Shown here: piece by piece, positions 7,981 to 19,713 of the stretch
Position numbering within the stretch: position 1 is the first letter of the stretch
Layout: each line of letters opens with the position of its first letter
DNA from: Spiroplasma ixodetis
Lineage (GTDB): Bacteria > Bacillota_I > Bacilli_A > Mycoplasmatales > VBWQ01
Direction of reading: 5' to 3'
DNA length: 64,000 bases
Assembly (NCBI RefSeq): GCF_027923845.1
Contig: NZ_AP026933.1
Span: forward strand, 1,612,001 to 1,676,000
Translations under genes and position numbers: made by a program
The notes under the pieces: generated by a model
Told to the model about the DNA's origin: nothing
Databases searched by the model: none
The model's input: only the letters and a program-made list of their open reading frames with translations

Positions 7981-9025
7981 ATTTTTTATTATTATAATAA
8001 TTTAAGTAAATCTATTCGAAAAAATTTATCTAATTTTTCTCATCCAAGATCACGATTTTGTTCAGGAGTCATTATTCAACGACCAAAAGCTTCTGGAAAT
8101 AAGTCAATATATGATGTTCTTCCATATCAACTTCTAACAATACCATAACTTAAAAGTTTTTGATAAGATTTATTATTAATCTTAGTTCCTTTTGCTAATG
8201 ATAAAATCATATATTTTCTTGCATCAAAATTATTATTTTGTTTATTACGAATTAAAGAATCCAAAATATGACCATATTCATGTACCATAACTTCCATTCC
8301 ATACTTTATATCTCTAAAAATATCTGTATCAAGTATTATTTTAGTATTACACATATTATTATTACAAGAACCAAAATATGCTTCTCCTGACATATTTATT
8401 TTTAGACTGTTCTCACAATTTTTGATCTAATTCAATTTTTTCTAACATTTTAAAAACATTATTTTTTCCATATAATTGAGCTAAAATATTATAAAAACGA
8501 CATATTGCTGTTTTTAATTCATCAATGTTTGCATTTATATGATAATTACTAATTGTTTTAATAAATGATTCAAAATCAATTTTGCCATCAAATAAAAGAT
8601 GATGATCATTAAATTGTTTTTTTAAATCTTCAAAATTTTCAAAATTATCATTATTATTTTCCAACTTTTTAAAAGCATTATTTGATTCTTCATTTGCTTT
8701 AAATTTAACTTGTTCATTTAAAATATTAATAAAATCATTTACAGCAGGTAAATTTTTAAATTCATTATCATTTAAAATATCATTTTTTCCAAATAAAATT
8801 TCTTGATGATGTTGATAAGAATAAGTAGGAACTTGTTCATCTCTTATATTCAAATCAGGAACAATATAATCTAACGTTACAAAAGATCTATTAGGACTAT
8901 ATTTAAGCTTTACTGTTCCAATATAAATATCTTCATTTATTGAAGTAATTATTGCTTGATTTTGGTTATTAACAATTTTAATTTCCAAACTAGTTACATC
9001 TATATTATATTTATTACTAAAAATA

Positions 9026-10371
9026 TGAACATCTAGAATAAAGTAGACACAGAATTGTAACCTTTGTGTTAAAAATACTTTAAGGAAGGTGTTCATTTTT
9101 TTATGGCTAAATGACTATCAAAAGAAGAAAAGTTAAAAATAATAAAAATAAGTAAAATTAAAACAATTGATAAAACCGCATTAGAGTATGGTATTGGTCG
9201 ATCATCAATAAAAGAATGAATTAAAGCATATAAATTATTAGGTGAAAAAGGTTTAGAATATGGCAATGGAATTCGTGCTAAAAAAATCAAAAGAACAGGT
9301 CGACCCAAATCTTTAAATTTTAATGAAATGACAAAACAAGAATTAATTGAATATATTGAGGCAATGAACGATATAAAAAAGTATTTAGAAAAATCGACAA
9401 AAAAGAAGAAATATTTTGTGATTTTCTCATTGAAGAAAAAATATCAGATTAGTTATTTATGTTGATTATTAAATGTTTCAAAATCAGGATATTATAAGTG
9501 AATTAAGAATGGAATGAATGAATTTAATAAATGAGATACATTTTTAGCTAATATAATTAAAAATATTTTTTATGAATTTCAAGAAATTTATGGTTATAAA
9601 ATGATAACTTTATGAATTAACAAAATTTATAATTTAAAATTAAAATTTCATATTGTATATAGATATATGAAAAATATGAGTTTAAAAGCTAAGGTTCGCA
9701 TAAAAAAATTTGATTATAGAACTAAATCAGGAAGTTTAAGATATGATAATTTATTAAAACGTGATTTTTCAACTACTAATTTAAATGAAAAATTAGGTAC
9801 TGATATAACTTATTTATTAACTAATGGTAAAACATATTATTTATCAATTGTTAAAGATTTTCATAATAATGAAATATTAGATTATAAAATAAGTGCAAGT
9901 TTAGACATGACATTTGTTGTCCAAAACATTATCCAAGCTTGAGTTAATGCTCAAAAACCTACTTCATGAATTTTACAATCAGATCAAGGATTTCACTATA
10001 CAAATCCTTCTTATAAAATTTTATGTGATGAATTAAAAATAAAAATTTCAATGTCTAGAAGAGGTAATTCCTGTGATAATGGTGCTACTGAAACTTGATT
10101 TGGAACAATGAAAACAGAATTTCTATATCAAATTCCAAGAAAAAATAGAACTATTGAATGAATACAAGACAACTTACCTAAATATATTTACTTTTATAAT
10201 AATTATCGACCTCAAATAAAATTAAAAGGAATGAGTCCAATCGAATATCGATTAGCTCATTCCAAACCAACAAATAATTACTTCATACCTATAAATTTAA
10301 CACTTACAAACGCTATTTTATAAAATTTAATAAAAGGTTACTTTTATTGTCCACTTTTCTTGACAAGTTCA
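9026..10371 (+). mobile_element. IS3-family element type A, copy 1, complete
   Basis: It is 1346 bp with ends TGAAC...GTTCA and a 3-bp target duplication ATA. Imperfect inverted termini share AAAGT(A/G)GACA and GTAACCTTT. It is identical in length to the copy at 22917-24262 and interrupts the metallopeptidase-like gene. Confidence 0.92.
9103..10323 (+). CDS. IS3-family transposase type A, single fused frame, 406 aa
   Basis: The N-terminal part is a helix-turn-helix (MAKWLSKEEKLKIIKISKIK, then YGIGRSSIKEWIKAYKLLGE). It continues in one frame into the integrase core: LGTDITYLLTNGKTYYLSIV with the first Asp, WILQSDQGFHYTNPSYK with the second, and RGNSCDNGATETWFGTMKTE with Glu. Most IS3 elements make this fusion by ribosomal frameshifting; here orfA and orfB are joined without a shift. 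RBS AAGGAAGG lies ahead of ATG 9103. Both copies in the window are open and likely functional. Confidence 0.9.
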
Positions 10372-10750
10372 ATATCTATAATTTCTTTTTTTACTTTTTC
10401 ATCATCATTTATAGCAGTTATGTTTTGTCCAATATAAATTTTACCTAAATTTCTTTTTCCTTTAGGAAAAATTATTTCTAAGTTTTTTTTCTTTTCAATT
10501 TCAATTTCTTCTTCAATATTTTCTTCCATTTCAGAATTATATAAAATACCAGTAGTTGCACCACTAATTAAAACCGCAGAACTAATTATTCCGGCAATAA
10601 TTTTTGAATTTTTATTTTTTTTAGACATATAATACTCCTCCATATTTTGATTTCAGAAATAAGTTCTTTATATTCTTGCCTTTGATATCAATAGATATAG
10701 ACTAGTATTGTTTTTATTTATAATTTGTTTTATTAACAATTAAGATGAAA

Positions 10751-10774
10751 ATTGTTTTAGATTTCTAAAACAAT
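10751..10774 (-). terminator. terminator-like hairpin after the zinc-ribbon gene
   Basis: ATTGTTTTAGA and TCTAAAACAAT are perfect 11-base arms with a 2-base loop. On the minus strand TTTTCATC follows. It is 71 bases past the stop of the zinc-ribbon gene. Confidence 0.6.
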
Positions 10775-10845
10775 CAGTAAAAATTTTTAAAATTAGTTGA
10801 TAAGGACTATTGATAATAATATAAATTTTATTAATAATCAAAAAA

Positions 10846-10968
10846 TTATTGATTAGCACACTCTGGGCATTTCATAATTTTTCTTGCTGTTTTTGAGTTT
10901 GAAGCTAAATCATTACCATTAATTTCTTTATTACAACTTGAACAATGTAATACTTTTCTTTTTTTCAT
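10846..10968 (-). CDS. 40-aa zinc-ribbon protein
   Basis: MKKRKVLHCSSCNKEINGND is followed by a basic middle and ends KIMKCPECANQ. Two CxxC pairs (Cys 9 and 12; Cys 34 and 37 approximately) make a compact zinc ribbon. RBS AGGAG precedes ATG 10968. The function is unknown; similar short ribbons bind RNA, ribosomes or RNA polymerase. It may have its own promoter, since a terminator separates it from the membrane-protein gene upstream. Confidence 0.75.
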   Translation of the reverse strand: MKKRKVLHCSSCNKEINGNDLASNSKTARKIMKCPECANQ

Positions 10969-11171
10969 ATCTCAATCTCCTTTATTTTTTTTATTAATGC
11001 TTAAAATTATAGCATCATTAATAAAAAATGCTTTTTTGATGAAAACAAAAAGGTAGTTATGCCACTCATCAATTAATAATTTTTATAAAATTTGATAATT
11101 AATAACTATTATAATATTTTTTTCTTATTATTTATGTTGAAAATAAACTCTAAAAATATTATTAATTATTT

Positions 11172-11205
11172 ATTAAAAATTGGTTTAATACTATTTTCAA
11201 CCAAT
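11172..11205 (-). terminator. intrinsic terminator of the HIT/membrane-protein operon
   Basis: On the minus strand ATTGGTT...AACCAAT is followed by TTTTTAATAAA. It lies 31 bases past the stop of the 120-residue membrane protein. Confidence 0.6.
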
Positions 11206-11235
11206 ATTTTAAGTTATTAATAATTATTTTATGAC

Positions 11236-11598
11236 TTATTTACTATTAAATATTCATAAAATAGAGCCAAACGCCATGATAATATGTGGTAAAGCATTAA
11301 TATAAGTTCATGTTGACTTATAATCTACATCTTTGCCAACAAATAAACCAATAACTATTATAACTGAAAGAAATGATATAAATAGTGCTCATAGTCTTGA
11401 TCATAATCCAGGTTTAACTGAAAATGGTATTAGAATATAAATAATACCTATTATAACTAATGTAGCTCCATTTTCATTTCAGCCATAGAAACTATAAGTT
11501 ATAACTCCCGCTGCATACAATAAACTAAAAACAATAATTCATACAGCACCAATTAGCATTAATATTTTAGGTAAAGTTAATAACTTAAGACTTTTCAT
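11236..11598 (-). CDS. small integral membrane protein, 120 aa
   Basis: There are four hydrophobic segments: near residues 7-28 (ILMLIGAVWIIVFSLLY), 42-58 (LVIIGIIYILIPFSV), 64-84 (LWALFISFLSVIIVIGLFVG) and 98-115 (LPHIIMAFGSILWIF). TGA is used for Trp. RBS AGGAGG precedes ATG 11598. It lies 22 bases downstream of the HIT gene, so it is co-transcribed. I recognise no family. Confidence 0.75.
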
Positions 11599-11620
11599 TT
11601 TTTTCCTCCTTAAATATTTT

Positions 11621-12040
11621 TTACATTAATTGTGATTTTAGTATTTTTTTAATATTATTAATATCATCAATTGTAACATTTTCTTTTGTCCTATTAATTA
11701 AAAACCCTTTTTCACGAATATATTTTGGAATAATATGAACATGATAATGAAACACTTCTTGAAATGCTTCGCTACCATTATTAGTTAAAATATTAAATCC
11801 TTTAATTTCGGGAATAGTTTTTATTAGCAAATTAGCAATTTTATGAGTTGTGATACTAACATCACTCACTATTTTGGGTGTAGTATCAATAAAAGTTTCA
11901 AAATGCTGCTTTGGAATTACTAGAATGTGTCCTTTAGTTACGGGATTGATATCCATGAATGCTGCTGTATTTGTATCTTCAAAAATTAAGTTATTTGTAT
12001 CTTTAATAATTGTACAAAAAATGCATGCTTTATTTGTCAT
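11621..12040 (-). CDS. HIT-family nucleotide hydrolase or transferase
   Basis: The HIT signature HYHVHIIP (HxHxH) is near residue 105 of about 139, and the N-terminal CIFCTIIK pair is the usual zinc-binding start of Hint-type proteins. RPxTxGH-like NPVTKGHILVIPKQHF is also present. Start chosen at ATG 12040 because GAGGTG sits five bases upstream; a GTG nine bases further on is possible. HIT proteins hydrolyse nucleoside phosphoramidates or Ap4A-type nucleotides. It heads a two-gene operon. Confidence 0.9.
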   Translation of the reverse strand: MTNKACIFCTIIKDTNNLIFEDTNTAAFMDINPVTKGHILVIPKQHFETFIDTTPKIVSDVSITTHKIANLLIKTIPEIKGFNILTNNGSEAFQEVFHYHVHIIPKYIREKGFLINRTKENVTIDDINNIKKILKSQLM

Positions 12041-12091
12041 ATATTTCACCTCAACTTACTTTATAAGTATAACTTAAAATATTAAGTATTA

Positions 12092-13804
12092 TTATGGATA
12101 AAACTCTTTTACCTTATTTCAAAATCCTTCTTCATATATATTATTTTTTGGAATATATGTTGGAAATAAATTTTGAGCAGCGATTTTAAAGTTTTCAGCT
12201 ACTGGTGAATCGTTAGTTGCAGAATCACTAGCAGATATAGAATATAACATTTGTCAAAATATATTTCACTTTGTTTCTTGGGTAATAGTGCTTTCGTTAG
12301 CATCACCCCTTATATACTTAGAGAAATCTGTCTCAAGACTAGCATTACCACTATTGTTTCATGAATGAATTAAATTACTAATTTCTGGAACTCAGCCTTT
12401 GTTTTTATTATTTAAAAAACTAAAATCTAAATTTTGTAAAAGGTTTAGGAAATAAATAGGAGCAGAGTAAGTAAATGTAGCAATATTATTATTCGTAGTG
12501 TAATGTAATCCACCATTATTTACTCAACTTGCAGCTTCTTGGGTAGTAGTAGCAGTACTTAAGAAACCATTAGCACCAAAATTAGGATCAATTTCACTAA
12601 TAGTTGAGGCATTACCGCTTGTTAATTGAGTAAAAAAATCAGAATTTAAAGTTTTTTCTTTTCCTGAATCATCATTTTTAACAATCGACTCTCACTTTGG
12701 AGATTCAGAAGGACTACTATTTCATTTTTGATCAATGCTTTGCGCATTTGCTAAATCAGTAGTAAAGTTTCAATTTACATTATAGTTACTCTTTTGTCAA
12801 CCAGTAGTATCTTGTAATTGACTTATGTAAAGGTTATTTGTTTGGGTTGAAATTATAGGTTTACCTGCTTCATTATCTTTAATATCAACAATATTGTCTA
12901 AAATATAAGACATTGTAAATAAAGTTTGATTTAATTCTGGTAAAATTTGATATTGATAATATTGTTGATAACGAAAACGTAATCATCATTGGAAACGTTT
13001 TAAATATTTTGAATAAGTTGGAATATCAGTACCAGAAAGACCTTTTTGTGTTTTATTAATACCAGCACTACTATTTCATTTTTTAGCATCATTTGGTAAT
13101 AATTTACCAATTTCATTACTATAATTGTCATCTGGATGTTTAGCAATGGCAGCTAATTGTTCATCAAAAGCAGCATCTTTATCACCATAATCTTTATATA
13201 AACTATCAGGAGTAAATATTTGATCAGGATCATTAACTTTATCAGTATCTTTATTTTTTTCTTTATAAAATTCTACATTTTGATAATTAAATTTACTTGT
13301 ACCATCCTGATGTCAACTTTGATTTTGAAATAATAACTCATTATTATCTGCTGCTGATACTTTATCTAGTGAATTAGCTGTATTAATACCACTTAAGTAC
13401 TTTTGAGTTAATAAATTTAATCCTAAATCATCTTTAAGTTTTATAAAAGCTTTATTGGCTTCTCCCATTGTAGTAGTACCATTTGCATTTTTTGTGTCTT
13501 CACTATAATGAAGTTTCTTATGAAAAAATTCATAAAATTTTTGCTGAGCAATTGTTCCTTCAACATCTTTTAAAATAAAATCAAGACCTTGTGAATAAGT
13601 ATTCTTAAACTGAGCAGAAATCGTTTCATTAAAGTTTACTCCTAAAAAATTAAATAATACACGATTTTTATAATCATCAGGAATTTTACCACTAGGTAAA
13701 TTACTCATATCACGTTCATTATCACAAGCAACTAATAATAATACAGGGCCAGATAAAAGAGTAACTGAAGTTAATAATGGTAAAATCTTTTTTATCTTTT
13801 TCAT
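12092..13804 (-). CDS. large Spiroplasma-type lipoprotein, 570 aa
   Basis: A lysine-rich start and hydrophobic segment end in LLLVACDNE, a lipobox with Cys near residue 27. The rest is an acidic, Asn/Ser/Trp-rich exported protein with no recognised domain. All internal Trp are TGA and the frame is open to TAA 12092. RBS GGGAGGT precedes ATG 13804. It starts 16 bases after the stop of the neighbouring lipoprotein and is a probable operon mate. Surface attachment is likely; the function is unknown. Confidence 0.85.
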
Positions 13805-13820
13805 TTTTTATACCTCCCGT

Positions 13821-15854
13821 CTAAGAACTAATGATACTTGGATCATATCATCATAATGTTCGTTTCCCAACAACATCTAGATAATTAGCAATATTAGTAT
13901 CCATACGAGCAACTGGTGCATCTTGTGTAAAGCCATCTCATGTATTATTAGTTTTTATAATATTATCCTTAAATGTTGCATTAATATTAATACCTTGTCT
14001 ATTGTTTCAACGATTTTCTTTAGTTTTATCAAATCAACTTTTCATTTTTTCAACAAAGTCATTAATTTTCTTATCAGTTGGATCAAGAGGACTTGAACCA
14101 AATATATCCTGTAAATTTCAATGAATTAAACTTGAGTTATTATTAAAGTATAAATTATAATCTCATCAAGTTGCATCACCAAGGCTACCAGTACCTCCAG
14201 TAAAGGCTGTTAATGCATCATTTAAATTAAAAGTAGGAGTTGTATTTGGAGTATATTTTTGTAGTAAAAAACCAGTTTGTAAATAATCAAGATAAGGAGA
14301 ATCAGATAATCCACCTGGACGCTCAGATAACGGTGCTAAGTCTTTTCACTGATAAGTATCTTTTCTATGATTTTTAAATGTTTTAATTATATTATAAGTT
14401 AATTCATCGCTTTTAGGTTTGTCTTGCTGTTGATATGTGATACCTGGCGTTTGAATAAAATGAATACCACCAGTATCAATAAAAATGCCAACTCCAGGTC
14501 CATTATTAACTGCAGCATCAGGAAGTTGTGGTCCTTTTATATCTTTCATATAAACTAAATCATTATATTGACTAGTACCATCTTTACCTTTATCTTTAAT
14601 ACTATCGCGGTCTATATAAGGAATTAAGTCATCTAAACCCTTTTCCTTGTCAGTTGGTGAAGTAAATTGTGTTAATTTATATGGTTGAATACCATCAACA
14701 TTTTTACCAACACCTTCAGCACTAGTTACATAACGATATAAGTAATAATAAAAAGGACTATTCTCTTGTGAAGATTTAGTAATATCCATTAATCCTAAAT
14801 CACCAGTTTTACTAACATCAGTAATAGCGGTCCCTTTTTCTTCGGTGAATGTTTGATCGAAACCATTGGTTCTAATATTGTTTAAAATTTCATTAATTTT
14901 AGTTTTATTTTGAGAAAACTGAGAAGCATTAATCTTTTCTTGTAAAGGTTTAGCAGTAGAGTCAAAAGGAATAACAATTTGACGAGTTCAAATTAATTCT
15001 TGATTTCTTAACATTACTTTAGCTATTTTAGATTGATTATCACTTAATAAGCCATCAATAGTATTGTATGAATCTGTTTCATAATTACTATCATTCTTAT
15101 CATCACTAGTTTTTACAACAGGAAGACTAATATTAACACCAGTTCATGTTTTAGCAATTTTGACATTATCGTTTAATTTTGCAATAGCATCTGATTCTGA
15201 ATTATTAGCATTAGCAACAATTCAAATTTTACTAGAATATTTACCAAGAGCGATACTACCTGCTTTACCATTAATGTATTCTTGTACACTATCATAAGTA
15301 CCATTTGGATTGTTTTCGCTCTTTACTTGTTCTCATAAATCCTTTAATCAAATATTAATTTCATTTTGATTGTAGTATTTATAATCCTTATAATTACTAG
15401 TAACATAACTACGTTGAATAATACCTAAAGCACTCTTTTTTAAAATATTATCAATGTAAGTATTAACATCATCATCGCCCAATACTTTCTTTCATTGTTT
15501 TTCTCATGAACGACCATATTTTGCTTGTAATGATTTTATTTTATTTTCCATTTCAGATTGAGCTGCTGTCAAAGCAGCAAGATAATCATCTTTATATTCT
15601 GGAGTATTTTTTAAAATTGAAAGATTAATATATTGATTAATATCAGTATATAATGTTTTACCTCATCCACTGTTGGGATTATTTAATAAGTAATTAAAAA
15701 AGGTGTCAGTCGTAGTACTTGTATCTATAAAAGCACTATTTCAGTCGAAAACATTAGTTGTGCCTCTTTCATTTGAATTATTACAAGCTATAATAGACAT
15801 AGTTGATGTTGATGATAACGTGAAAGCTGCAACTAAGGCAAGAATATTGCGCAC
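13821..15854 (-). CDS. large Spiroplasma-type lipoprotein, 677 aa
   Basis: The signal MRNILALVAAFTLSSTSTMS ends in IIAC, a lipobox with Cys near residue 24. The GTG at 15854 is chosen as start because GGAG lies eight bases upstream; the earlier in-frame GTG overlaps the Shine-Dalgarno. The mature protein has many Asn/Asp/Lys and Trp (TGA) codons, no recognised domain, and general resemblance to its downstream neighbour in style and size. It is probably a paralogous surface lipoprotein pair. Confidence 0.85.
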
Positions 15855-16107
15855 TTTATTCACTCCTTTTAATTAAATCTATAGCAAAAAAAGATTTTTT
15901 AATTTATTTTACTAAGATATCTTAACATAAAATTTATATTTAAGGGATAGTTTTTTCTAATTAATTTTAAAATGAAATAACTAATTACCAATTATTTATT
16001 TTAAAAAATTTAAAATATTATTTTTTTTTAAATATTATTACTTTATAGTGCACAAATAATATTTTATTCATTTTTTAATTTTAAGAAAATTAGCACAAAA
16101 TTAAGTG

Positions 16108-16113
16108 TATAAT
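16108..16113 (+). promoter_or_regulatory. -10 box of the suf operon
   Basis: TATAAT preceded by TG lies 47 bases before ATG 16161. The -35 region is not clear; AT-rich mollicute promoters often rely on the -10 alone. Confidence 0.5.
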
Positions 16114-16160
16114 CATTAGTATAAGTATATTATATTTGGTGTAATGATATAGGAGTAAAT

Positions 16161-17444
16161 ATGAATAAAAAAATAAACATTAATGATAATACCTTTAAAA
16201 CTGATTTTCCCTTTTTTAAAAATAATCCTGATTTAGTTTATTTAGATACAGCCGCTTCTTCACTAAAACCACAAATAGTTATTGATGCTGTTAGCGATTA
16301 TTATGAAAAATATTGTATTAATCCACATAGTCAAGATTATCAACTTGCTGTTAAGGGAAATGATATATTTGAAGATACTAGAAAAACAATTAGTAAATTT
16401 ATTAATAGTAACGAAAACGAAATAGTTTTTTGTCCTTCAGCAACTTTTGCTTATAATCAAATTGCTTTTGGCTTAGAAAAATATTTACAAGAAAATGATG
16501 AAATTTTATTAACCACTTTAGAACATAGCTCATTACTCTTACCATTTTATCGTTTGATACAAACTAAAAAAATTAAAATAAAATTTATTGAAACAAATAA
16601 ACAAGGATTCATTACTGTTAAAAGTTTAAAAAAAGTTTTAACACCTAAAACCAGAATAGTTGCTTTTGCAAATATTAATAATTCTTTAGCAATAGAAAAT
16701 GATACTGAAACATTAACTAATTTTATTAAAGAATATGGTAAAAAAAATGTTAAAAGTGATAATTGAATTTTTAAAAATATTTTAGTAATAATAGATGGTG
16801 CACAATCAATAGGACATATAAAAACTGATGTTAAAAATTGAAATATTGATTTTTTTGGATTTTCTGGTCATAAAGTTTTTGGTCCAACTGGAATCGGTGT
16901 CTTTTGAGGAAAAAACGAATGATTAAATATGCTAGATCCACTAATATTGGGTGGAGGCATGAATGGTGATATTTATGAAAATGGGAAATTTAACTTATTA
17001 AATAGTCCTTATCGTTTTGAAGGTGGAACACAAAATATTGCGGGTGTATTTGGGCTAGGTGCAGCTATTAAGTATTTATTAAACATTGGTATTGAAAATA
17101 TTAGAAATCATGAAATTTTACTAAAAAAATACGCAATTGAACAATTAACAGCGCATTTAGGAAATAATATTGAAATTTATAATATTGATGGCAATAGTAG
17201 TAACATAATATTTAATATTAAAAAAGTATTTGCACAAGATGTTGCTAATTTTTTAGGAACACAAAATATATGCGTACGCAGTGGAACTTATTGTGCTAAA
17301 TTATTACCTAATATAATTAACGCTGAAGTAACAATTCGTCTTAGTTTTTACATATATAATTGTAAAAAAGATATTGACTTATTAGTAATATCTTTAAAAA
17401 AAGGGATTAATGAAGGAGGAGATTTTTTAAATGAATTCTTTTAA
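16161..17444 (+). CDS. sufS: cysteine desulfurase SufS (class II)
   Basis: PLP enzyme that takes sulfur from cysteine for Fe-S cluster assembly. Visible landmarks are DLVYLDTAASSLKP at the N-terminus, TTLEHSSLLLPF, DGAQSIGHIKTD with the PLP-binding Asp, FGFSGHKVFGPTGIGVFW with the Schiff-base Lys, GGGM and FEGGTQNIAG, and RSGTYCAK with the active-site Cys. It is 427 residues, slightly longer than average, with TGA as Trp. The last 14 bases overlap sufU, which supports coupled translation. RBS AGGAG precedes ATG 16161. Confidence 0.93.
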
Positions 17445-17889
17445 TAACAATCAAGACTATTATCGCAAACTAATTGTTGAACACTATAGTAATCCAAAAA
17501 ATAAAGGTTTTAAAAATTTACCAAATAGTTTGACATATCATCAAAACAATGAATCATGTGTTGATAATTTTCATGTTGAAATTTCTATTAAAAATAAAGT
17601 TATTAATAGCGCACGCTTTACTGGAATTGGGTGTGCTATTTCAAATGCTGCAACCGATCTTTTTTGTATTTTAATTGAAGGTAAAACAATATCACAAATA
17701 AAAGAAATTATTATTAATTATCAAGCAATGTTATCAGAAAAGCAATTTAATGATAAAATAATTGAAAATATGATTGCTTTTAAAAATGTACCAAGACAGC
17801 GTAATCGAATTAAATGTGCCCTTATTGGTATTAATGGTATTAATAAAATAATTGAGAAAGAATGTGAAAAAAATGGAAATGGAAATTAA
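17431..17889 (+). CDS. sufU: Fe-S assembly sulfurtransferase/scaffold SufU
   Basis: The protein is SufU/IscU-like: YYRKLIVEHYSNPKNKGF at the N-terminus, ESCVDNFHVEI with the first Cys and Asp, FTGIGCAISNAATD with the second Cys, and RNRIKCALIGI with the third. The usual NPxCGD is changed to ESCVDN here. SufU accepts sulfur from SufS. It overlaps sufS at the start and the folate gene at the end, with GGAGG before ATG 17431. Confidence 0.93.
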   Translation: MNSFNNNQDYYRKLIVEHYSNPKNKGFKNLPNSLTYHQNNESCVDNFHVEISIKNKVINSARFTGIGCAISNAATDLFCILIEGKTISQIKEIIINYQAMLSEKQFNDKIIENMIAFKNVPRQRNRIKCALIGINGINKIIEKECEKNGNGN

Positions 17890-18433
17890 GGATAAAATTA
17901 GTTTAAGAACCATTTATTTAAAAAAATTAAAAAATGTTTCTAAAAATAATTATCAAAAGTGAAATAAAATTATTTTCAATAAATTTAATGAATCACATTA
18001 TTTTAAACAAAATAATGTATTTGCTCTTTATAATTCCTTACCATATGAAGTAGAAACTAAAGAAATTATTGAATTATTATGAAAAAATCTAAAACAAGTT
18101 TGTTTACCAAGAATGAATGGTGAACATTTGGAATTTTACTTTATTAATAGTTGAAACGATATCGTATTTGATAATGATTTTAAAATTGGACAACCAAGTT
18201 TAAATTGCCAAAAAGTTATAGGAAGTCAAATTGATTGTATGTTAGTACCATTAATTGCCTTTGATAAAGATTATTACCGTATTGGTTATGGTAAAGGTTT
18301 TTACGACCGTTATTTATCTAAAAATAAATTTAACTTTAGTAAAATAGGACTTGGTTTTGCTATTCAAAAAATTCTTTATATAATTAATCACGATAATTGA
18401 GATATACCATTAGACTATATTTTTACTAATTAA
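17873..18433 (+). CDS. 5-formyltetrahydrofolate cyclo-ligase (MTHFS)
   Basis: PLIAFDKDYYRIGYGKGFYD-RYL is the family's ATP/folate-binding signature. Earlier, LPRMNGEHLEFYFINSW and IGQPSLNCQKVI fit the usual KP--EP strands. It is 186 residues, normal length. The start at ATG 17873 overlaps the end of sufU by 17 bases; a second ATG at 17879 is possible. The enzyme returns 5-formyl-THF to the active folate pool. Confidence 0.9.
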
Positions 18434-18471
18434 TATTTTAATCTAAAATTAAATACACTAATCAATAAATA

Positions 18472-18507
18472 AAAGATAGTTTAATTAATCAAATTATCTT
18501 TTTTTAT
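18472..18507 (+). terminator. intrinsic terminator of the suf-MTHFS operon
   Basis: AAGATA.TTT pairs with AAA.TATCTT around an AATTAATC loop, followed by TTTTTTATTTT. It lies 39 bases past the MTHFS stop. Confidence 0.75.
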
Positions 18508-18510
18508 TTT

Positions 18511-19588
18511 GCAAAATTGTAAAGGTAAGTGCAACTAAATTATTTTTCTATTCAAATATTCGATTGGTGAAAGATAATTTAGTATTTTTCTGGGTCTTTG
18601 GTTTAAAGACAATATAAATTTATGAACTTCATTTTTATTAGTTTTTGAAAAAATAAATTTTTTAGGAAATTTTTCTCTAATTAAACCATTAGTATTTTCA
18701 TTAGTACCTCTTTGTCAAGGTGAATATGGATTTGCAAAATAAATTTTCACATCTAACTTTTTTTCAAGTTGTTGTCAATTTGCAAATTCTTTACCACGAT
18801 CAAAAGTAATAGTTTTAACAATATTTTTAGGAAGAATTGATAAATAATGAATGATATTTTTATTAATAACTTTAGTAGTTTTGTTTTTAACTAACATTGC
18901 TAAAGTAAATCGTGATACTCTTTCAACTAAAGTTATTAAACATGATTTACTTTTACCTCTTGATGATACTATAGTATCTCCTTCTCAATGACCAAGAGTT
19001 ATGCGATCATTAACATTATTATCTCGTTCTTTAATTGATTTACCATTAAATTTACCACGATTTTCTTGAGATCTTCGTTTTTTACCTTTTCTTCTTAAAT
19101 TTTTACTAGTAACTTTATCAAATAATCCAGAATAAATTCAATTGTAAATTGTTTTAAAGCTGATAGCTCATTGTTTATGAAAATTTTTAATTCTGCCATA
19201 AATTTGTTCAGGTGATCAGCCCAATAATAGTTTTTGTTGTATATATTTGACTAAATCTTTATATTTAAACTTATGAAAAATAATATGTGATTTTTTTCTA
19301 TTTACAGCTTTATTTTGTGCAATTAATGAAAAATAATGATCATTATCTTTATTTCTATTAACTTCTCGAATAATAGTACTAATACTTCGATTAAGATTTT
19401 TAGCTATTTCACTAATTTTAACTTTAAATTTCAATTGATTCTCAATATAAATTCTTTCATCTATCCCAATATGTTTATAACTCATATAAAAACTCCTTAC
19501 TTTTTCTAAACTAAATTTAGCATTATGAAATTTTTATATGAGAATTTTTTGCAATTTTATTTACTTGCACTTACAAGTATAATTCAGC
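18511..19588 (-). mobile_element. IS30-family element, copy a, complete
   Basis: It is 1078 bp with imperfect 30-bp inverted termini: one begins GCAAAATTGTAAAGGTAAGT, the other GCTGAATTATACTTGTAAGT. It sits in the gap between the suf operon and the esterase gene. Confidence 0.9.
18535..19485 (-). CDS. IS30-family transposase, intact, 316 aa
   Basis: The N-terminal helix-turn-helix MSYKHIGIDERIYIENQLKF and IAKNLNRSISTIIREVNRN is followed by LLLGWSPEQIYGRIK. The DDE core is ITLGHWEGDTIVSS, ITFDRGKEFANW and [20 protein letters not shown], the family signature. Ending PRKILNYLSPIEYLN is also typical. The frame is uninterrupted. RBS AAGGAG precedes ATG 19485. Confidence 0.93.
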
Positions 19589-19713
19589 ATATTTTTTATC
19601 AAAATGAATTCAAAATTAAAAAAACAACAAATAATATTTTTAGTAAATCTTAATACTAAAAAATAAATATTTCTAAAAAAAATAATGAAAAAATACATAG
19701 GAGGCAAATAAAC

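Larger units (their letters stand above)
7992..10628 (-). pseudogene. secreted zincin-type metallopeptidase-like protein, possible toxin fossil
   Basis: The N-terminus (MSKKNKNSKIIAGIISSAVL) is a lysine-rich start followed by a hydrophobic export or anchor segment; ribosome-binding site GGAGGAG precedes ATG 10628. A mid region of probable beta-sandwich sequence follows, then a helical Asn/Lys-rich region. The C-terminal part carries VMVHEYGHILDSL, the HExxH-type zinc site of zincins, with a downstream YIDLFPEAFGRW segment as a plausible third-ligand region. An IS3-type element (9026-10371) is inserted after about the first 85 residues, and the remaining coding region appears to hold about one further break. 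The gene is best treated as a fossil of a secreted, possibly host-directed peptidase; family assignment beyond zincin is uncertain. Confidence 0.6.

Noticed and set aside
11850-12077. Plus-strand frame opposite the HIT gene
   Set aside because: Antisense shadow of a clear HIT protein with the HYHVHIIP motif.
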